A stretch of DNA of 64,000 nt from Pseudomonas chlororaphis subsp. piscium (GTDB lineage Bacteria; Pseudomonadota; Gammaproteobacteria; Pseudomonadales; Pseudomonadaceae). Positions 32,428 to 41,313 of the stretch are shown in pieces. The first letter of the stretch is position 1. Every line of letters begins with the position of its first letter. The notes beneath the pieces were generated by a model, which did no database searches, was not told the DNA's origin, and saw only the letters and a program-made list of their open reading frames with translations. The stretch covers positions 3,658,001 to 3,722,000 of the forward strand of contig NZ_CP027707.1 of the NCBI RefSeq assembly GCF_003850345.1. The letters are read 5' to 3'. The position numbers and the translations under genes are program-made.

Positions 32428-33747
32428 TCAGCGCAGATTGCGCGGAATCCTCAGCCCGAGGTTTTCGCGCAAGGTGCTGCCCGGGTATTCGCGGCGGTAC
32501 ACCCCACGCTCCTGGAGCAAGGGCACCACTTCCTCGGTGAACCGGCGAAACTGCCCCGGGTGGCCGATATAGATATTGAAACCGTCCACGGCCCGCGCCT
32601 CGAACCACTCACTCATCTTCGCCGCGATGGTTTCGGCGCTGCCGACAAAGGCGCCGGGGCGCAGCTGTCGGGAGGCCTGCACCGCCTGGCGCAGGCTGAG
32701 CCCTTCGCTGACCGCGCGCTCGGTGATGCGCTTGGCCACGGTGAAAAAGCTGCTGCGGGCGAACTCCAGGGCCTGGGCCGGGAAAGGTGCATCCAGTTCG
32801 TACTGGCTGAAGTCGTGCCAGCCAAAGGAACGGCCGAACTCCAGCAGGGCCTGCTCGAAGCTGTGATCGGTCGCGTGGTAATGGCGTTCGAGTTCCCGCG
32901 CCTGCTCGTCGCTATCGCCGACGAACACCTCGGCCCCCGGCAGCACCAGCACCTGTTCCGGATCGCGACCCTGGCGCAGCGCGCGTTCCTTGATTTCCCG
33001 GTAGAACGCCTGGCCCTGCTCCAGGCTCGGCGCGTGGGTGAAGACCACATCGGCAATCGCCGCGCCCAGCTCACGCCCCTGTTCGGAGTCACCCGCCTGG
33101 AAGATCACCGGCTGGCCTTGTGGCGAGCGTTGCAGATTGAGCGGTCCGACCACGGAAAAATGCTCGCCCTTGTGGTTCAGCGCATGCAGCTTGGCCGGGT
33201 CGAAATAACGCCCGCTGGCACGATCCCGGACAAAGGCGTCGTCCTCCCAGGACTGCCACAAGCCCTGCACCACCTGCACATGCTCCCGGGCCCGGCCATA
33301 GCGGGTGTCGTAGTCGTAGTGCTCGTCACGCCCGTAGTTGCCGGCGGTGCCGGCGTCGCCGCTGGTGACCACGTTCCAGCCGGCGCGGCCTTTGCTGATC
33401 AGGTCCAGCGAGGCCAGGCGGCGGGCGACGTTGAACGGCTCGTTATAGGAAGTGGTGACCGTGCCCACCAGGCCGATATGCCGCGTGCTCACCGCCAGGG
33501 CCGAGAGCAGCGTCAGCGGCTCCAGGCGATTCAGGTAATGGGGCGGCGAACCCGGGGTGATGAACTGGCTGTCGACGATGAAGATCAGGTCGAACAACGC
33601 CGCCTCGGCCTGGCGCGCAATGTCGATGTACCAGTCGATATTGACGCTGGCGTCGGCCGGCAATTCGGGGTCCAGCCACAGGTTGTGCCGGCCGGGACCA
33701 CCGACGCCCATGGTCAGGGCGCCCAGTTTCAGTTGTCGTGTGCTCAT
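32428..33747 (-). CDS. LLM-class FMN-dependent monooxygenase (NtaA/SnaA/DszA family)
   Basis: A 439-residue bacterial-luciferase-like monooxygenase of the NtaA/SnaA/DszA/SfnG type, using reduced FMN from a separate reductase. Visible features are FDLIFIVDSQF, LSALAVSTRHIGLVGTVTT, SKGRAGWNVVTSGDAG, the long VQVVQGLWQSWEDDAF segment and PVIFQAGDSEQGRELG. Members attack C-S or C-N bonds in sulfonates, sulfones, thioethers or chelators. AAGGA lies 6 bases upstream of the ATG. It follows a sulfonate-type binding protein gene by 16 bases, so organosulfur scavenging is the best guess. No flavin reductase is adjacent. Confidence 0.9.
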   Translation of the reverse strand: MSTRQLKLGALTMGVGGPGRHNLWLDPELPADASVNIDWYIDIARQAEAALFDLIFIVDSQFITPGSPPHYLNRLEPLTLLSALAVSTRHIGLVGTVTTSYNEPFNVARRLASLDLISKGRAGWNVVTSGDAGTAGNYGRDEHYDYDTRYGRAREHVQVVQGLWQSWEDDAFVRDRASGRYFDPAKLHALNHKGEHFSVVGPLNLQRSPQGQPVIFQAGDSEQGRELGAAIADVVFTHAPSLEQGQAFYREIKERALRQGRDPEQVLVLPGAEVFVGDSDEQARELERHYHATDHSFEQALLEFGRSFGWHDFSQYELDAPFPAQALEFARSSFFTVAKRITERAVSEGLSLRQAVQASRQLRPGAFVGSAETIAAKMSEWFEARAVDGFNIYIGHPGQFRRFTEEVVPLLQERGVYRREYPGSTLRENLGLRIPRNLR

Positions 33748-33763
33748 GGAAGGTCCTTGGTGG

Positions 33764-34726
33764 TTACGGCGCGGCCTGAAGCGTCACAGAAGGATTCTGC
33801 AAGGCGGCATTAAAGGAAGTGTCGAACAGGCTGGCGGCCGGGTAGGACTTGATCAGGCCGATGCCACTGAAGAAATCCACGGTCTTCTGCGCGTCGGCGA
33901 TGTTCTGCGGGCTGACCGGCCCCACGTCGGTTTTCGCCCGACGGAACCAGGCACGGGCGATCTCGCGATCGGCGCGGGTGCGCTCGGCCCAGGCATCGGC
34001 ATAGGCCTCGCTGTGGGCAGGATCGTTGACGCTCCAGGCCCGGGCTTTTTTCAGCCGTTGCAGGAAGTCGCCGATGGCCGCGCGTTTTTCTTCCAGGGAA
34101 CGGTTGTTGCCGACCACGAAACTCTGCGCCGGGATCAGCCCTTGCGCCGTGGCGATCACCCGGCCGCCGCGCCGCTCCTGTTGCGTCACGTAGGGTTCCC
34201 AGGTGGCGATCACATCCACCGAACCGCCTTCCAGCGCATGGAAGGCATCGAGGGCGCTGAGGTAGCGGATGTCCACCGCGTCACGGGGCACGCCGGCCTT
34301 GTCCAACGCGCTGAACAGCAGTTGCTGGCTCCAGGAACCCTTCCAGATCGCCACGCGCTTGCCGCGGATGTCGGCGACGGTCTTGATCGGCGAATCCTGG
34401 TTGACCACGATGGCCACCCCGGAAAGATTCTGCTGGGTGACCGCGATCACCTTGATCGGCGCCCCCAGGGCGCCGAGGAACAGCGGTGGCGCGTCCCCCA
34501 GCAGCCCGAGGTCGAGGCTGCCGGAGTTCAGCGCTTCGGCCACCGGCGAGCCGGCGGTGAACTGCTTCCATTCCAGGGTGTAAGGCAAGTCGTCGAGCAC
34601 ACCGGCGGCATCCATCACCGCACGGGTGTTGTAGCTTTGGTCGCCGATGGTGAGGGTGAGCGCCGAGGCACCGAGGCTGATGGACGCGGCCAGCGCGGCG
34701 GCGGCCAGTTGCAGAAGTGTACGCAA
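33764..34726 (-). CDS. ABC transporter binding protein, aliphatic sulfonate (SsuA/TauA-like) type, TTG start
   Basis: A 320-residue periplasmic binding protein of the SsuA/TauA/NMT1-like type. A signal peptide is clear (MRTLLQLAAAALAASISLGASA). Core features are LNSGSLDLGLLGDAPPLFL, GKRVAIWKGSWSQQLL and DVIATWEPYVTQQE. The start is TTG at 34726 with GGAG 6 bases upstream; no ATG is available near the signal peptide, so the TTG is probably real. No permease or ATPase follows, only the LLM monooxygenase. The likely ligand is a sulfonate or other organosulfur compound, but this is not proven. Confidence 0.87.
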   Translation of the reverse strand: MRTLLQLAAAALAASISLGASALTLTIGDQSYNTRAVMDAAGVLDDLPYTLEWKQFTAGSPVAEALNSGSLDLGLLGDAPPLFLGALGAPIKVIAVTQQNLSGVAIVVNQDSPIKTVADIRGKRVAIWKGSWSQQLLFSALDKAGVPRDAVDIRYLSALDAFHALEGGSVDVIATWEPYVTQQERRGGRVIATAQGLIPAQSFVVGNNRSLEEKRAAIGDFLQRLKKARAWSVNDPAHSEAYADAWAERTRADREIARAWFRRAKTDVGPVSPQNIADAQKTVDFFSGIGLIKSYPAASLFDTSFNAALQNPSVTLQAAP

Positions 34727-35243
34727 GGCAATCTCCAGGGAGTCGAAAGTCGGGGGCTGTCATTTATTTGGTTATATAAGGAGACACCTTAAAAACCACA
34801 ACCTATAAGCTAACGACACCAAAGAGCTCTGTAAAATTCATTTTAGGAATAACTTAATATGCAAAAATTGCATTTAAAGACAGCCCTGGCGTAACGCGCC
34901 TGTCGAAGCCCTCTCCCCCGCACCCCAGGTGTGCCGCGAACAGGCTCGCTCCAGCGGGGCAAAGGGTGCTTTTCAGTCCGCTGCAGAAGCAGTGGTTCGA
35001 CCCTCGATGGCTGGCGCCAGGACTCTTCCCCTCCCCACGCTTCGCCCTCCCACCCTTGCAATCGCGGAAACAATGAAATTCCGTTTAAGTAATTGATAGC
35101 ACCCTAACGAAAGGTGCATGCTAGAGGGCTTTCATCGCGCTTATATCATTCCGAATGATAGTTACCTTCGGCTCATTCGATTCGTGCGATACAACCCCTG
35201 CCGAGCATCATCCGCCCATCTCAAATACATTGGCGGATGATCC
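34727..35243. other. 517-base intergenic region upstream of mexE
   Basis: The left 150 bases are strikingly AT-rich for this genome and probably hold the promoter of the sulfonate binding protein operon. The middle (about 34890-35070) is GC-rich, shows no coding pattern and includes a degenerate REP-like stretch. The right end holds the MexT-like box (35145-35168) and the mexE promoter region. Confidence 0.5.
35145..35168 (+). promoter_or_regulatory. MexT-like nod-box upstream of mexE
   Basis: The site reads ATCA-TTCCG-AATGAT-AGTT-ACCTT. It fits the MexT consensus ATCA-N5-GTCGAT-N4-ACYAT in spacing, with ATCA exact, GAT of the central hexamer and ACC-T of the last block. ATCATT-CCG-AATGAT is itself a perfect palindrome of LysR T-N11-A type. 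It lies 76 bases upstream of the mexE ATG. Confidence 0.65.
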
Positions 35244-36500
35244 ATGGAACAGTCACTCAAACACTTACGCTTCCCTCTCGCATTATTGGCTGTGCTGGTG
35301 ATGAGCGCCTGTGGCAAGGCACCGCAAACAGCCGCCAACATGCCCGCCGCCAAAGTCAGCGTGGCCAAGGTGCTGGAACAACCGGTCAACGAATGGGACG
35401 AGTTCACCGGTCGCCTCGAGGCGCCCGAAACCGTACAGATCCGCCCACGGGTTTCCGGCCAGATCGATCAGGTGGCCTTCACCGAAGGCGCCCTGGTGAA
35501 AAAAGGCGACCTGCTGTTCCAGATCGACCCACGGCCGTTCCAGGCCGAAGTGCGTCGCCTGGAAGCCCAGCTGCAACAAGCCCGGGCCACCGCCACCCGC
35601 AGTGCCAATGAAGCCCAGCGTGGCCAGCGCCTGCTGACCAGCAACGCGATTTCCGCCGAACTGGCCGACACCCGCACCAGCGCCGCCCAGGAAGCCCGCG
35701 CCGGGGTCGACGCGATCCAGGCCCAACTGGACGTGGCCAAGCTCAACCTGAGCTTCACCCGGGTCAGCGCGCCCATCAGCGGTCGCGTCAGCCGCGCGGA
35801 AATCACCGCCGGCAACCTGGTGACCGCCGACGTCACCCCGCTGACCAGCGTGGTGTCCACCGACAAGGTCTACGCCTACTTCGACGCCGACGAGCGTGTG
35901 TACCTCAAGTACACCCAGCTCGCCCGCCAGGGCCAACGTGGCCAGACCACTCCGGTCTACCTCGGCCTGTCCAATGAAGATGGCCACCCGCACCTGGGCC
36001 AGATGAACTTCGTCGACAACCAGGTCAACCCGCAGACCGGCACCATCCGTGGTCGCGCGGTGTTCGACAACAGCGACGGCAGCTACACCCCGGGCCTCTA
36101 TGCGCGCCTGAAACTGGTGGGCAGCGGCACCTACTCCGCCATGCTGATCAACGACGAAGCGGTGGGTACCGACCTGGGCAAGAAGTTCGTGCTGGTGATG
36201 GACGCCGACAACAAGCCGGCGTACCGCGCCGTCGAGCTGGGGCCGAAGATCGAAGGCCTGCGCATTGTGCGCAACGGCCTGAACAAGGACGACACCATCA
36301 TCGTCAAGGGTCTGCAGCGAGCCCGTCCGGGCGCGCCGGTCAGCCCTGAAGTGGTGCCGATGGCCAGCAAGGAAACCCTCGCCGCCCTGGCGCAACAACG
36401 ACAAGCCCTGGAAGCCAGCAACCTGCCTCAAGTCGCCCCCGCCAAGGGCGCGCCTGAAGCGGCTGCGAAACTGGCCAGCGCTGCGACTCCACGCGGTTAA
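35244..36500 (+). CDS. mexE: MexE-like RND efflux membrane fusion protein
   Basis: A 418-residue periplasmic adaptor of an RND pump. It has a lipoprotein-type signal (LAVLVMSACGKAP), and the residues that follow (NEWDEFTGRLEAPETV, RPRVSGQIDQVAF, KKGDLLFQIDPRPF) match P. aeruginosa MexE from memory. A coiled-coil hairpin (about 105-175), a lipoyl half-motif (FTRVSAPISGRVSRAEITAG) and the beta-barrel region (NQVNPQTGTIRGRAVF) follow. It starts MEQS, as MexE does. It is first in mexEF-oprN. The pump exports chloramphenicol, fluoroquinolones and quinolone-signal precursors in P. aeruginosa. Confidence 0.93.
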   Translation: MEQSLKHLRFPLALLAVLVMSACGKAPQTAANMPAAKVSVAKVLEQPVNEWDEFTGRLEAPETVQIRPRVSGQIDQVAFTEGALVKKGDLLFQIDPRPFQAEVRRLEAQLQQARATATRSANEAQRGQRLLTSNAISAELADTRTSAAQEARAGVDAIQAQLDVAKLNLSFTRVSAPISGRVSRAEITAGNLVTADVTPLTSVVSTDKVYAYFDADERVYLKYTQLARQGQRGQTTPVYLGLSNEDGHPHLGQMNFVDNQVNPQTGTIRGRAVFDNSDGSYTPGLYARLKLVGSGTYSAMLINDEAVGTDLGKKFVLVMDADNKPAYRAVELGPKIEGLRIVRNGLNKDDTIIVKGLQRARPGAPVSPEVVPMASKETLAALAQQRQALEASNLPQVAPAKGAPEAAAKLASAATPRG

Positions 36501-36515
36501 GGGAAAAGACTCAAG

Positions 36516-39500
36516 ATGAATTTCTCCCAATTCTTCATTTCACGGCCGATCTTCGCAGCGGTGCTTTCGCTGATGATCCTGATCGCCGGCTCCATCTCGC
36601 TGTTCCAGCTGCCCATCAGCGAATACCCGGAAGTGGTACCGCCGACCGTGGTGGTGCGCGCCAACTTCCCGGGCGCCAACCCGAAAGTCATCGGCGAAAC
36701 CGTGGCCGCCCCCCTGGAGCAGGCCATCACCGGCGTCGAGAACATGCTCTACATGTCCTCGCAGTCCACCGCCGACGGCAAGATCACCCTGACCATCACC
36801 TTCGCCCTGGGTACCGACCTGGACAACGCCCAGGTGCAGGTGCAGAACCGCGTGACCCGGACCGAGCCCAAGCTGCCTGAAGAGGTGACGCGCATCGGTA
36901 TCACCGTGGACAAGGCATCGCCCGACCTGACCATGGTCGTGCACTTGACCTCGCCGGACAAACGCTACGACATGCTCTACCTGTCCAACTACGCCATCCT
37001 CAATATCAAGGATGAGCTGGCGCGCCTGGGCGGCGTCGGCGACGTGCAGCTGTTCGGCATGGGCGACTACTCGCTGCGGGTCTGGCTCGATCCGAACAAG
37101 ACCGCTTCGCGCAACCTGACCGCCACCGACGTGGTCACCGCCATTCGCGAGCAGAACCGCCAGGTCGCCGCCGGTACCCTGGGCGCCCCGCCCGCGCCGA
37201 GCGCCACCAGCTTCCAGCTGTCGGTCAACACCCAGGGTCGCCTGGTGACCGAGGAAGAGTTCGAGAACATCATCATTCGCGCAGGCAGTAACGGCGAGAT
37301 CACTCGCCTGAAAGACATCGCCCGGGTCGAGCTGGGTTCCAACCAGTACGCCCTGCGTTCGCTGCTGAACAACCAGCCGGCGGTGGCGATCCCGATCTTC
37401 CAGCGCCCTGGCTCCAACGCCATCCAGATCTCCAACGAAGTGCGGGCCAAGATGACGGAGCTGAAGCAGAGCTTCCCGCAAGGCATGGACTTCAGCATCG
37501 TCTACGACCCGACCATCTTCGTGCGTGGTTCCATCGAGGCAGTGGTGCATACCCTGTTCGAAGCGCTGATCCTGGTGGTGCTGGTGGTGATCCTGTTCCT
37601 GCAGACCTGGCGCGCCTCGATCATCCCGCTGGTGGCGGTGCCGGTCTCGCTGATCGGTACCTTCGCCGTGATGCACCTGTTCGGCTTCTCGCTCAACGCC
37701 CTGTCACTGTTCGGGCTGGTGCTGGCCATCGGTATCGTGGTGGACGACGCCATCGTGGTGGTGGAAAACGTCGAGCGTAATATCGGCCTCGGCCTGAACC
37801 CGGTGGAAGCCACCAAGCGCGCCATGCGCGAGGTGACCGGGCCGATCATCGCCACCGCCCTGGTGCTCTGCGCGGTGTTCGTGCCGGCGGCCTTCATCAG
37901 CGGCCTGACCGGGCAGTTCTACAAGCAGTTCGCCCTGACCATCGCGATCTCCACGGTGATCTCGGCCTTCAACTCCCTGACCCTGTCGCCGGCCCTGGCC
38001 GCGGTCTTGCTCAAGGATCACCACGCACCGAAGGACGGCTTCTCCAAGTTCCTCGACAAGTTGCTGGGTGGCTGGCTGTTCAAACCCTTCAACCGTTTCT
38101 TCGATCGTGCCAGCCATGGCTACGTCGGCACCGTGCGCCGAGTGATTCGTGGCAGCGGCATCGCCCTGTTCCTCTATGCGGGCCTGATGGTACTGACCTG
38201 GTTCGGCTTCGCCCACACGCCGATGGGCTTCGTCCCGGCCCAGGACAAGCAATACCTGGTGGCCTTCGCCCAACTGCCGGACGCCGCGAGCCTGGACCGC
38301 ACCGAGGACGTGATCAAACGCATGTCCGACATCGCCCTGAAGCAACCGGGCGTGGAAAGCGCGGTGGCCTTCCCGGGCCTGTCGATCAACGGTTTCACCA
38401 ACAGCCCGAACAACGGCATCGTGTTCGTGACCCTCAAGCCTTTCGACGAGCGCAAGGACCCGAGCATGTCCGCCGGAGCCATCGCCGGCGCCCTGAACGG
38501 CAAGTACGCCGATATCCAGGAAGCCTACATGGCGATCTTCCCACCGCCGCCGGTACAGGGCCTGGGGACCATTGGCGGCTTCCGCCTACAGGTCGAGGAC
38601 CGCAGCGGCATGGGTTACGAAGAGCTGTATAAAGAAGTGCAGAACGTCATCACCAAGAGTCGCAGCGTGCCGGAACTGGCCGGGCTGTTCACCAGCTATC
38701 AGGTCAACGTGCCTCAGGTCGATGCGGCTATCGACCGGGAAAAGGCCAAGACCCACGGCGTGGCCATCAGCGATATCTTCGACACCCTGCAGGTCTACCT
38801 GGGCTCGCTGTACGCCAACGACTTCAACCGTTTTGGCCGTACCTACCAGGTCAACGTCCAGGCCGAACAGCAGTTCCGTCTCGAGGCCGAGCAGATCGGC
38901 CAGCTGAAAGTGCGCAACAACAAGGGCGAGATGATCCCTCTGGCGACCTTCATCAAGGTCAGCGATACCTCGGGCCCCGACCGCGTGATGCACTACAACG
39001 GCTTCGTCACCGCGGAAATCAACGGCGCGGCCGCACCGGGCTACAGCTCCGGCCAGGCAGAAGCGGCGATCGAGAAACTGCTCAAGGAAGAACTGCCCAA
39101 CGGCATGACCTACGAATGGACCGAGCTGACCTACCAGCAGATCCTTGCCGGTAACACCGCGCTGTTCGTCTTCCCGCTCTGCGTACTGCTGGCGTTCCTG
39201 GTACTGGCGGCGCAATACGAGAGCTGGAGCCTGCCGCTGGCGGTGATCCTGATCGTGCCCATGACCCTGCTGTCGGCCATCACCGGGGTGATCCTGTCCG
39301 GTGGCGACAACAACATCTTTACCCAGATCGGCCTGATAGTACTGGTGGGCCTGGCGTGTAAGAACGCGATCCTGATCGTCGAGTTCGCCAAGGACAAACA
39401 GGAAGAAGGCCTCGACCCGCTGGCCGCGGTGCTGGAAGCCTGCCGCCTGCGTCTGCGGCCGATCCTGATGACCTCGTTCGCCTTCATCATGGGTGTGGTG

Positions 39501-39695
39501 CCCCTGGTGTTCTCCAGCGGCGCCGGCGCGGAAATGCGTCATGCCATGGGTGTCGCGGTGTTCTCCGGGATGCTCGGGGTGACCTTCTTCGGCCTGCTGC
39601 TGACCCCGGTGTTCTACGTCCTGATCCGCAACTATGTGGAGCGCAGCGAAGCCCGCAAAGCGACCCGTGCCCTGAAACTGGAGGCGCAACAATGA
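36516..39695 (+). CDS. mexF: MexF-like RND efflux transporter
   Basis: A 1059-residue inner-membrane RND (HAE1) proton-driven drug transporter. It starts MNFSQFFISRPIFAAVLSLM, has 12 expected membrane segments and two large periplasmic loops. In helix 4 the proton-relay aspartates are in GIVVDDAIVVVENVER, and motif GLACKNAILIVEFAKD lies in helix 10. Length equals typical MexF (1062 residues). The spacing to mexE is 15 bases with a GGGAAAAG site, and it overlaps oprN by 4 bases, so the three genes form one operon. Confidence 0.95.
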   Translation: MNFSQFFISRPIFAAVLSLMILIAGSISLFQLPISEYPEVVPPTVVVRANFPGANPKVIGETVAAPLEQAITGVENMLYMSSQSTADGKITLTITFALGTDLDNAQVQVQNRVTRTEPKLPEEVTRIGITVDKASPDLTMVVHLTSPDKRYDMLYLSNYAILNIKDELARLGGVGDVQLFGMGDYSLRVWLDPNKTASRNLTATDVVTAIREQNRQVAAGTLGAPPAPSATSFQLSVNTQGRLVTEEEFENIIIRAGSNGEITRLKDIARVELGSNQYALRSLLNNQPAVAIPIFQRPGSNAIQISNEVRAKMTELKQSFPQGMDFSIVYDPTIFVRGSIEAVVHTLFEALILVVLVVILFLQTWRASIIPLVAVPVSLIGTFAVMHLFGFSLNALSLFGLVLAIGIVVDDAIVVVENVERNIGLGLNPVEATKRAMREVTGPIIATALVLCAVFVPAAFISGLTGQFYKQFALTIAISTVISAFNSLTLSPALAAVLLKDHHAPKDGFSKFLDKLLGGWLFKPFNRFFDRASHGYVGTVRRVIRGSGIALFLYAGLMVLTWFGFAHTPMGFVPAQDKQYLVAFAQLPDAASLDRTEDVIKRMSDIALKQPGVESAVAFPGLSINGFTNSPNNGIVFVTLKPFDERKDPSMSAGAIAGALNGKYADIQEAYMAIFPPPPVQGLGTIGGFRLQVEDRSGMGYEELYKEVQNVITKSRSVPELAGLFTSYQVNVPQVDAAIDREKAKTHGVAISDIFDTLQVYLGSLYANDFNRFGRTYQVNVQAEQQFRLEAEQIGQLKVRNNKGEMIPLATFIKVSDTSGPDRVMHYNGFVTAEINGAAAPGYSSGQAEAAIEKLLKEELPNGMTYEWTELTYQQILAGNTALFVFPLCVLLAFLVLAAQYESWSLPLAVILIVPMTLLSAITGVILSGGDNNIFTQIGLIVLVGLACKNAILIVEFAKDKQEEGLDPLAAVLEACRLRLRPILMTSFAFIMGVVPLVFSSGAGAEMRHAMGVAVFSGMLGVTFFGLLLTPVFYVLIRNYVERSEARKATRALKLEAQQ

Positions 39696-41113
39696 GCGTG
39701 AAAGTCTTCCTGCCGAGCTTGCTGGTACTGGCCCTGAGTGCCTGTGCCGTCGGCCCGGACTACCAGACCCCGACCACCGAGGCGGCCAACATCACGGCCG
39801 CCACCGATGGCGCCGCGGGCCAGAAGAATTTCGACCGCGCGCGTTTCGAAGGCATCTGGTGGCAGCAGTTCGACGACCCGGTGCTCAACCAGCTGGTGAC
39901 CCAGTCCCTGCAGGGCAACCGTGAGTTGCGCGTGGCCTTCGCCCGTCTGCGGGCCGCCCGGGCGATTCGCGACGACGCCAGCAACGATGCGATGCCGACC
40001 ATCACCAGCCGCGCCAGCAGCGACCTGGCCAAGGGTCAGATCCCCGGCCAGACCACCAGTCGGGTCAACAGCGAACGCTACGACCTGGGCCTGGACATGG
40101 CCTGGGAACTGGACCTGTTCGGCCGCATCCAGCGCAACCTGGAAGCCAGCGAAGCCGACCAGCAGGCCGCCGAGGCCGACCTCTACCAGCTGCAAGTCAC
40201 CATGATTGCCGAGCTGGTGGATGCCTACGGCCAGCTGCGCGGCGCCCAGCTGCGGGAGAAGATCGCCCTGGCCAACCTGAGCAACCAGCAGGAGTCGCGC
40301 AAGATCACCGAAAGCCTGCGCGACGCCGGCGTCGGCGACCAGCTCGACGTGGTCCGCGCCGATGCGCGCCTGGCCGCGGTGGAAGCCAGCGTGCCGCAAC
40401 TGCAGGCCGAACAGGTGCGCCAGCGCAACCGTATCGCCACCCTGCTGGGCGAGCGCCCGGACAAGCTCAGCGTCGACCTCAAACCCGCGCAGTTGCCGGC
40501 GATTGCCAAGGCCTTGCCGATCGGTGACCCGGGCGAACTGCTGCAACGCCGTCCGGACATTCTCAGCGCCGAACGCCAGCTGGCCGCCGCCAACGCGCGG
40601 ATCGGCGTGGCCAAGGCCGACCTGTTCCCCCGGGTCAGCCTCAGCGGCTTCCTCGGCTTCACTGCCGGCCGTGGTTCGCAGATCGGCTCCTCCGCCGCCA
40701 ACGCCTGGGCCCTGGGCCCGAGCATTACCTGGGCCGCCTTCGACCTGGGTAGCGTGCGCGCCCGTCTGCGCGGCGCCAATGCCGACGCCGACGGCGCCCT
40801 GGCGACCTACGAGCAGCAAGTGCTGCTGGCCCTGGAAGAGTCGGAAAACGCTTTCAGCGATTACGGCAAGCGCCAGCAACGGCTGATCTCGCTGATTCGC
40901 CAGAGCGAGTCGAGCCGCGCCGCGGCCGACCTGGCGGAAATCCGCTACCGCGAAGGCACCGTCGACTTCCTGGTGCTGCTCGACGCCCAGCGCGAACGCC
41001 TAGCCGCCGAGGACTCCCAGGCCCAGGCCGAGGTTGACCTGTACCGTGGCATCGTCGCCATCTACAAAGCCCTGGGTGGCGGCTGGCAGCCTGAGACGGT
41101 CGCCAGCAAGTAA
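39692..41113 (+). CDS. oprN: OprN-like outer-membrane efflux channel
   Basis: A 473-residue TolC-family outer-membrane lipoprotein of the NodT/OprN type. The lipobox is LALSACAVGPDY, with the N-terminal cysteine after about 17 residues. Two OEP repeats follow, including the typical WWQQFDDPVLNQLV, GDPGELLQRRPDILSAERQL and TVDFLVLLDAQR. The start overlaps the mexF stop as ATGA. It forms the exit duct of the pump. Two tandem terminators follow its stop. Confidence 0.94.
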   Translation: MSVKVFLPSLLVLALSACAVGPDYQTPTTEAANITAATDGAAGQKNFDRARFEGIWWQQFDDPVLNQLVTQSLQGNRELRVAFARLRAARAIRDDASNDAMPTITSRASSDLAKGQIPGQTTSRVNSERYDLGLDMAWELDLFGRIQRNLEASEADQQAAEADLYQLQVTMIAELVDAYGQLRGAQLREKIALANLSNQQESRKITESLRDAGVGDQLDVVRADARLAAVEASVPQLQAEQVRQRNRIATLLGERPDKLSVDLKPAQLPAIAKALPIGDPGELLQRRPDILSAERQLAAANARIGVAKADLFPRVSLSGFLGFTAGRGSQIGSSAANAWALGPSITWAAFDLGSVRARLRGANADADGALATYEQQVLLALEESENAFSDYGKRQQRLISLIRQSESSRAAADLAEIRYREGTVDFLVLLDAQRERLAAEDSQAQAEVDLYRGIVAIYKALGGGWQPETVASK

Positions 41114-41130
41114 GGCTTCAACCGAGCTCC

Positions 41131-41159
41131 TTTGGTTGGCCGCAACCAACCAAATTTTT
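41131..41159 (+). terminator. First terminator after oprN
   Basis: TTTGGTTGG (41131-41139) pairs perfectly with CCAACCAAA (41146-41154) around a 6-base loop, followed by TTTTT, 18 bases after the oprN stop. Confidence 0.92.
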
Positions 41160-41195
41160 GCCCCGTGTTCTCATTCGGTCGCGGGGCTTTTTTTT
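41160..41195 (+). terminator. Second terminator after oprN
   Basis: GCCCCG (41160-41165) pairs with CGGGGC (41182-41187) around a 16-base loop, followed by eight Ts. It directly abuts the first terminator. Confidence 0.75.
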
Positions 41196-41208
41196 GCCTG
41201 GTAAAAAG

Positions 41209-41290
41209 CATCGCGGGCAAGTCGGATCGCCGCCCGCTCGCTCCTACAGAACCGCGTGAATCTGTAGGAGCGAGGCTTGCCCGCGATAGC
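41209..41290. repeat. Inverted REP pair with a diverged left arm
   Basis: The right arm TGTAGGAGCGAGGCTTGCCC (from 41263) is standard. The left arm keeps TCGCGGGCAAG and GCTCGCTCCTACA but carries extra bases between them. It separates oprN from the HlyD-type gene. Confidence 0.85.
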
Positions 41291-41313
41291 GCCCTTCCCG
41301 GCATCGCCGCAGG

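Noticed and set aside
34920..34950. REP-like sequence in the mexE upstream region
   Set aside because: Only a short degenerate match to the REP core and no inverted partner, so it is not listed as a repeat.
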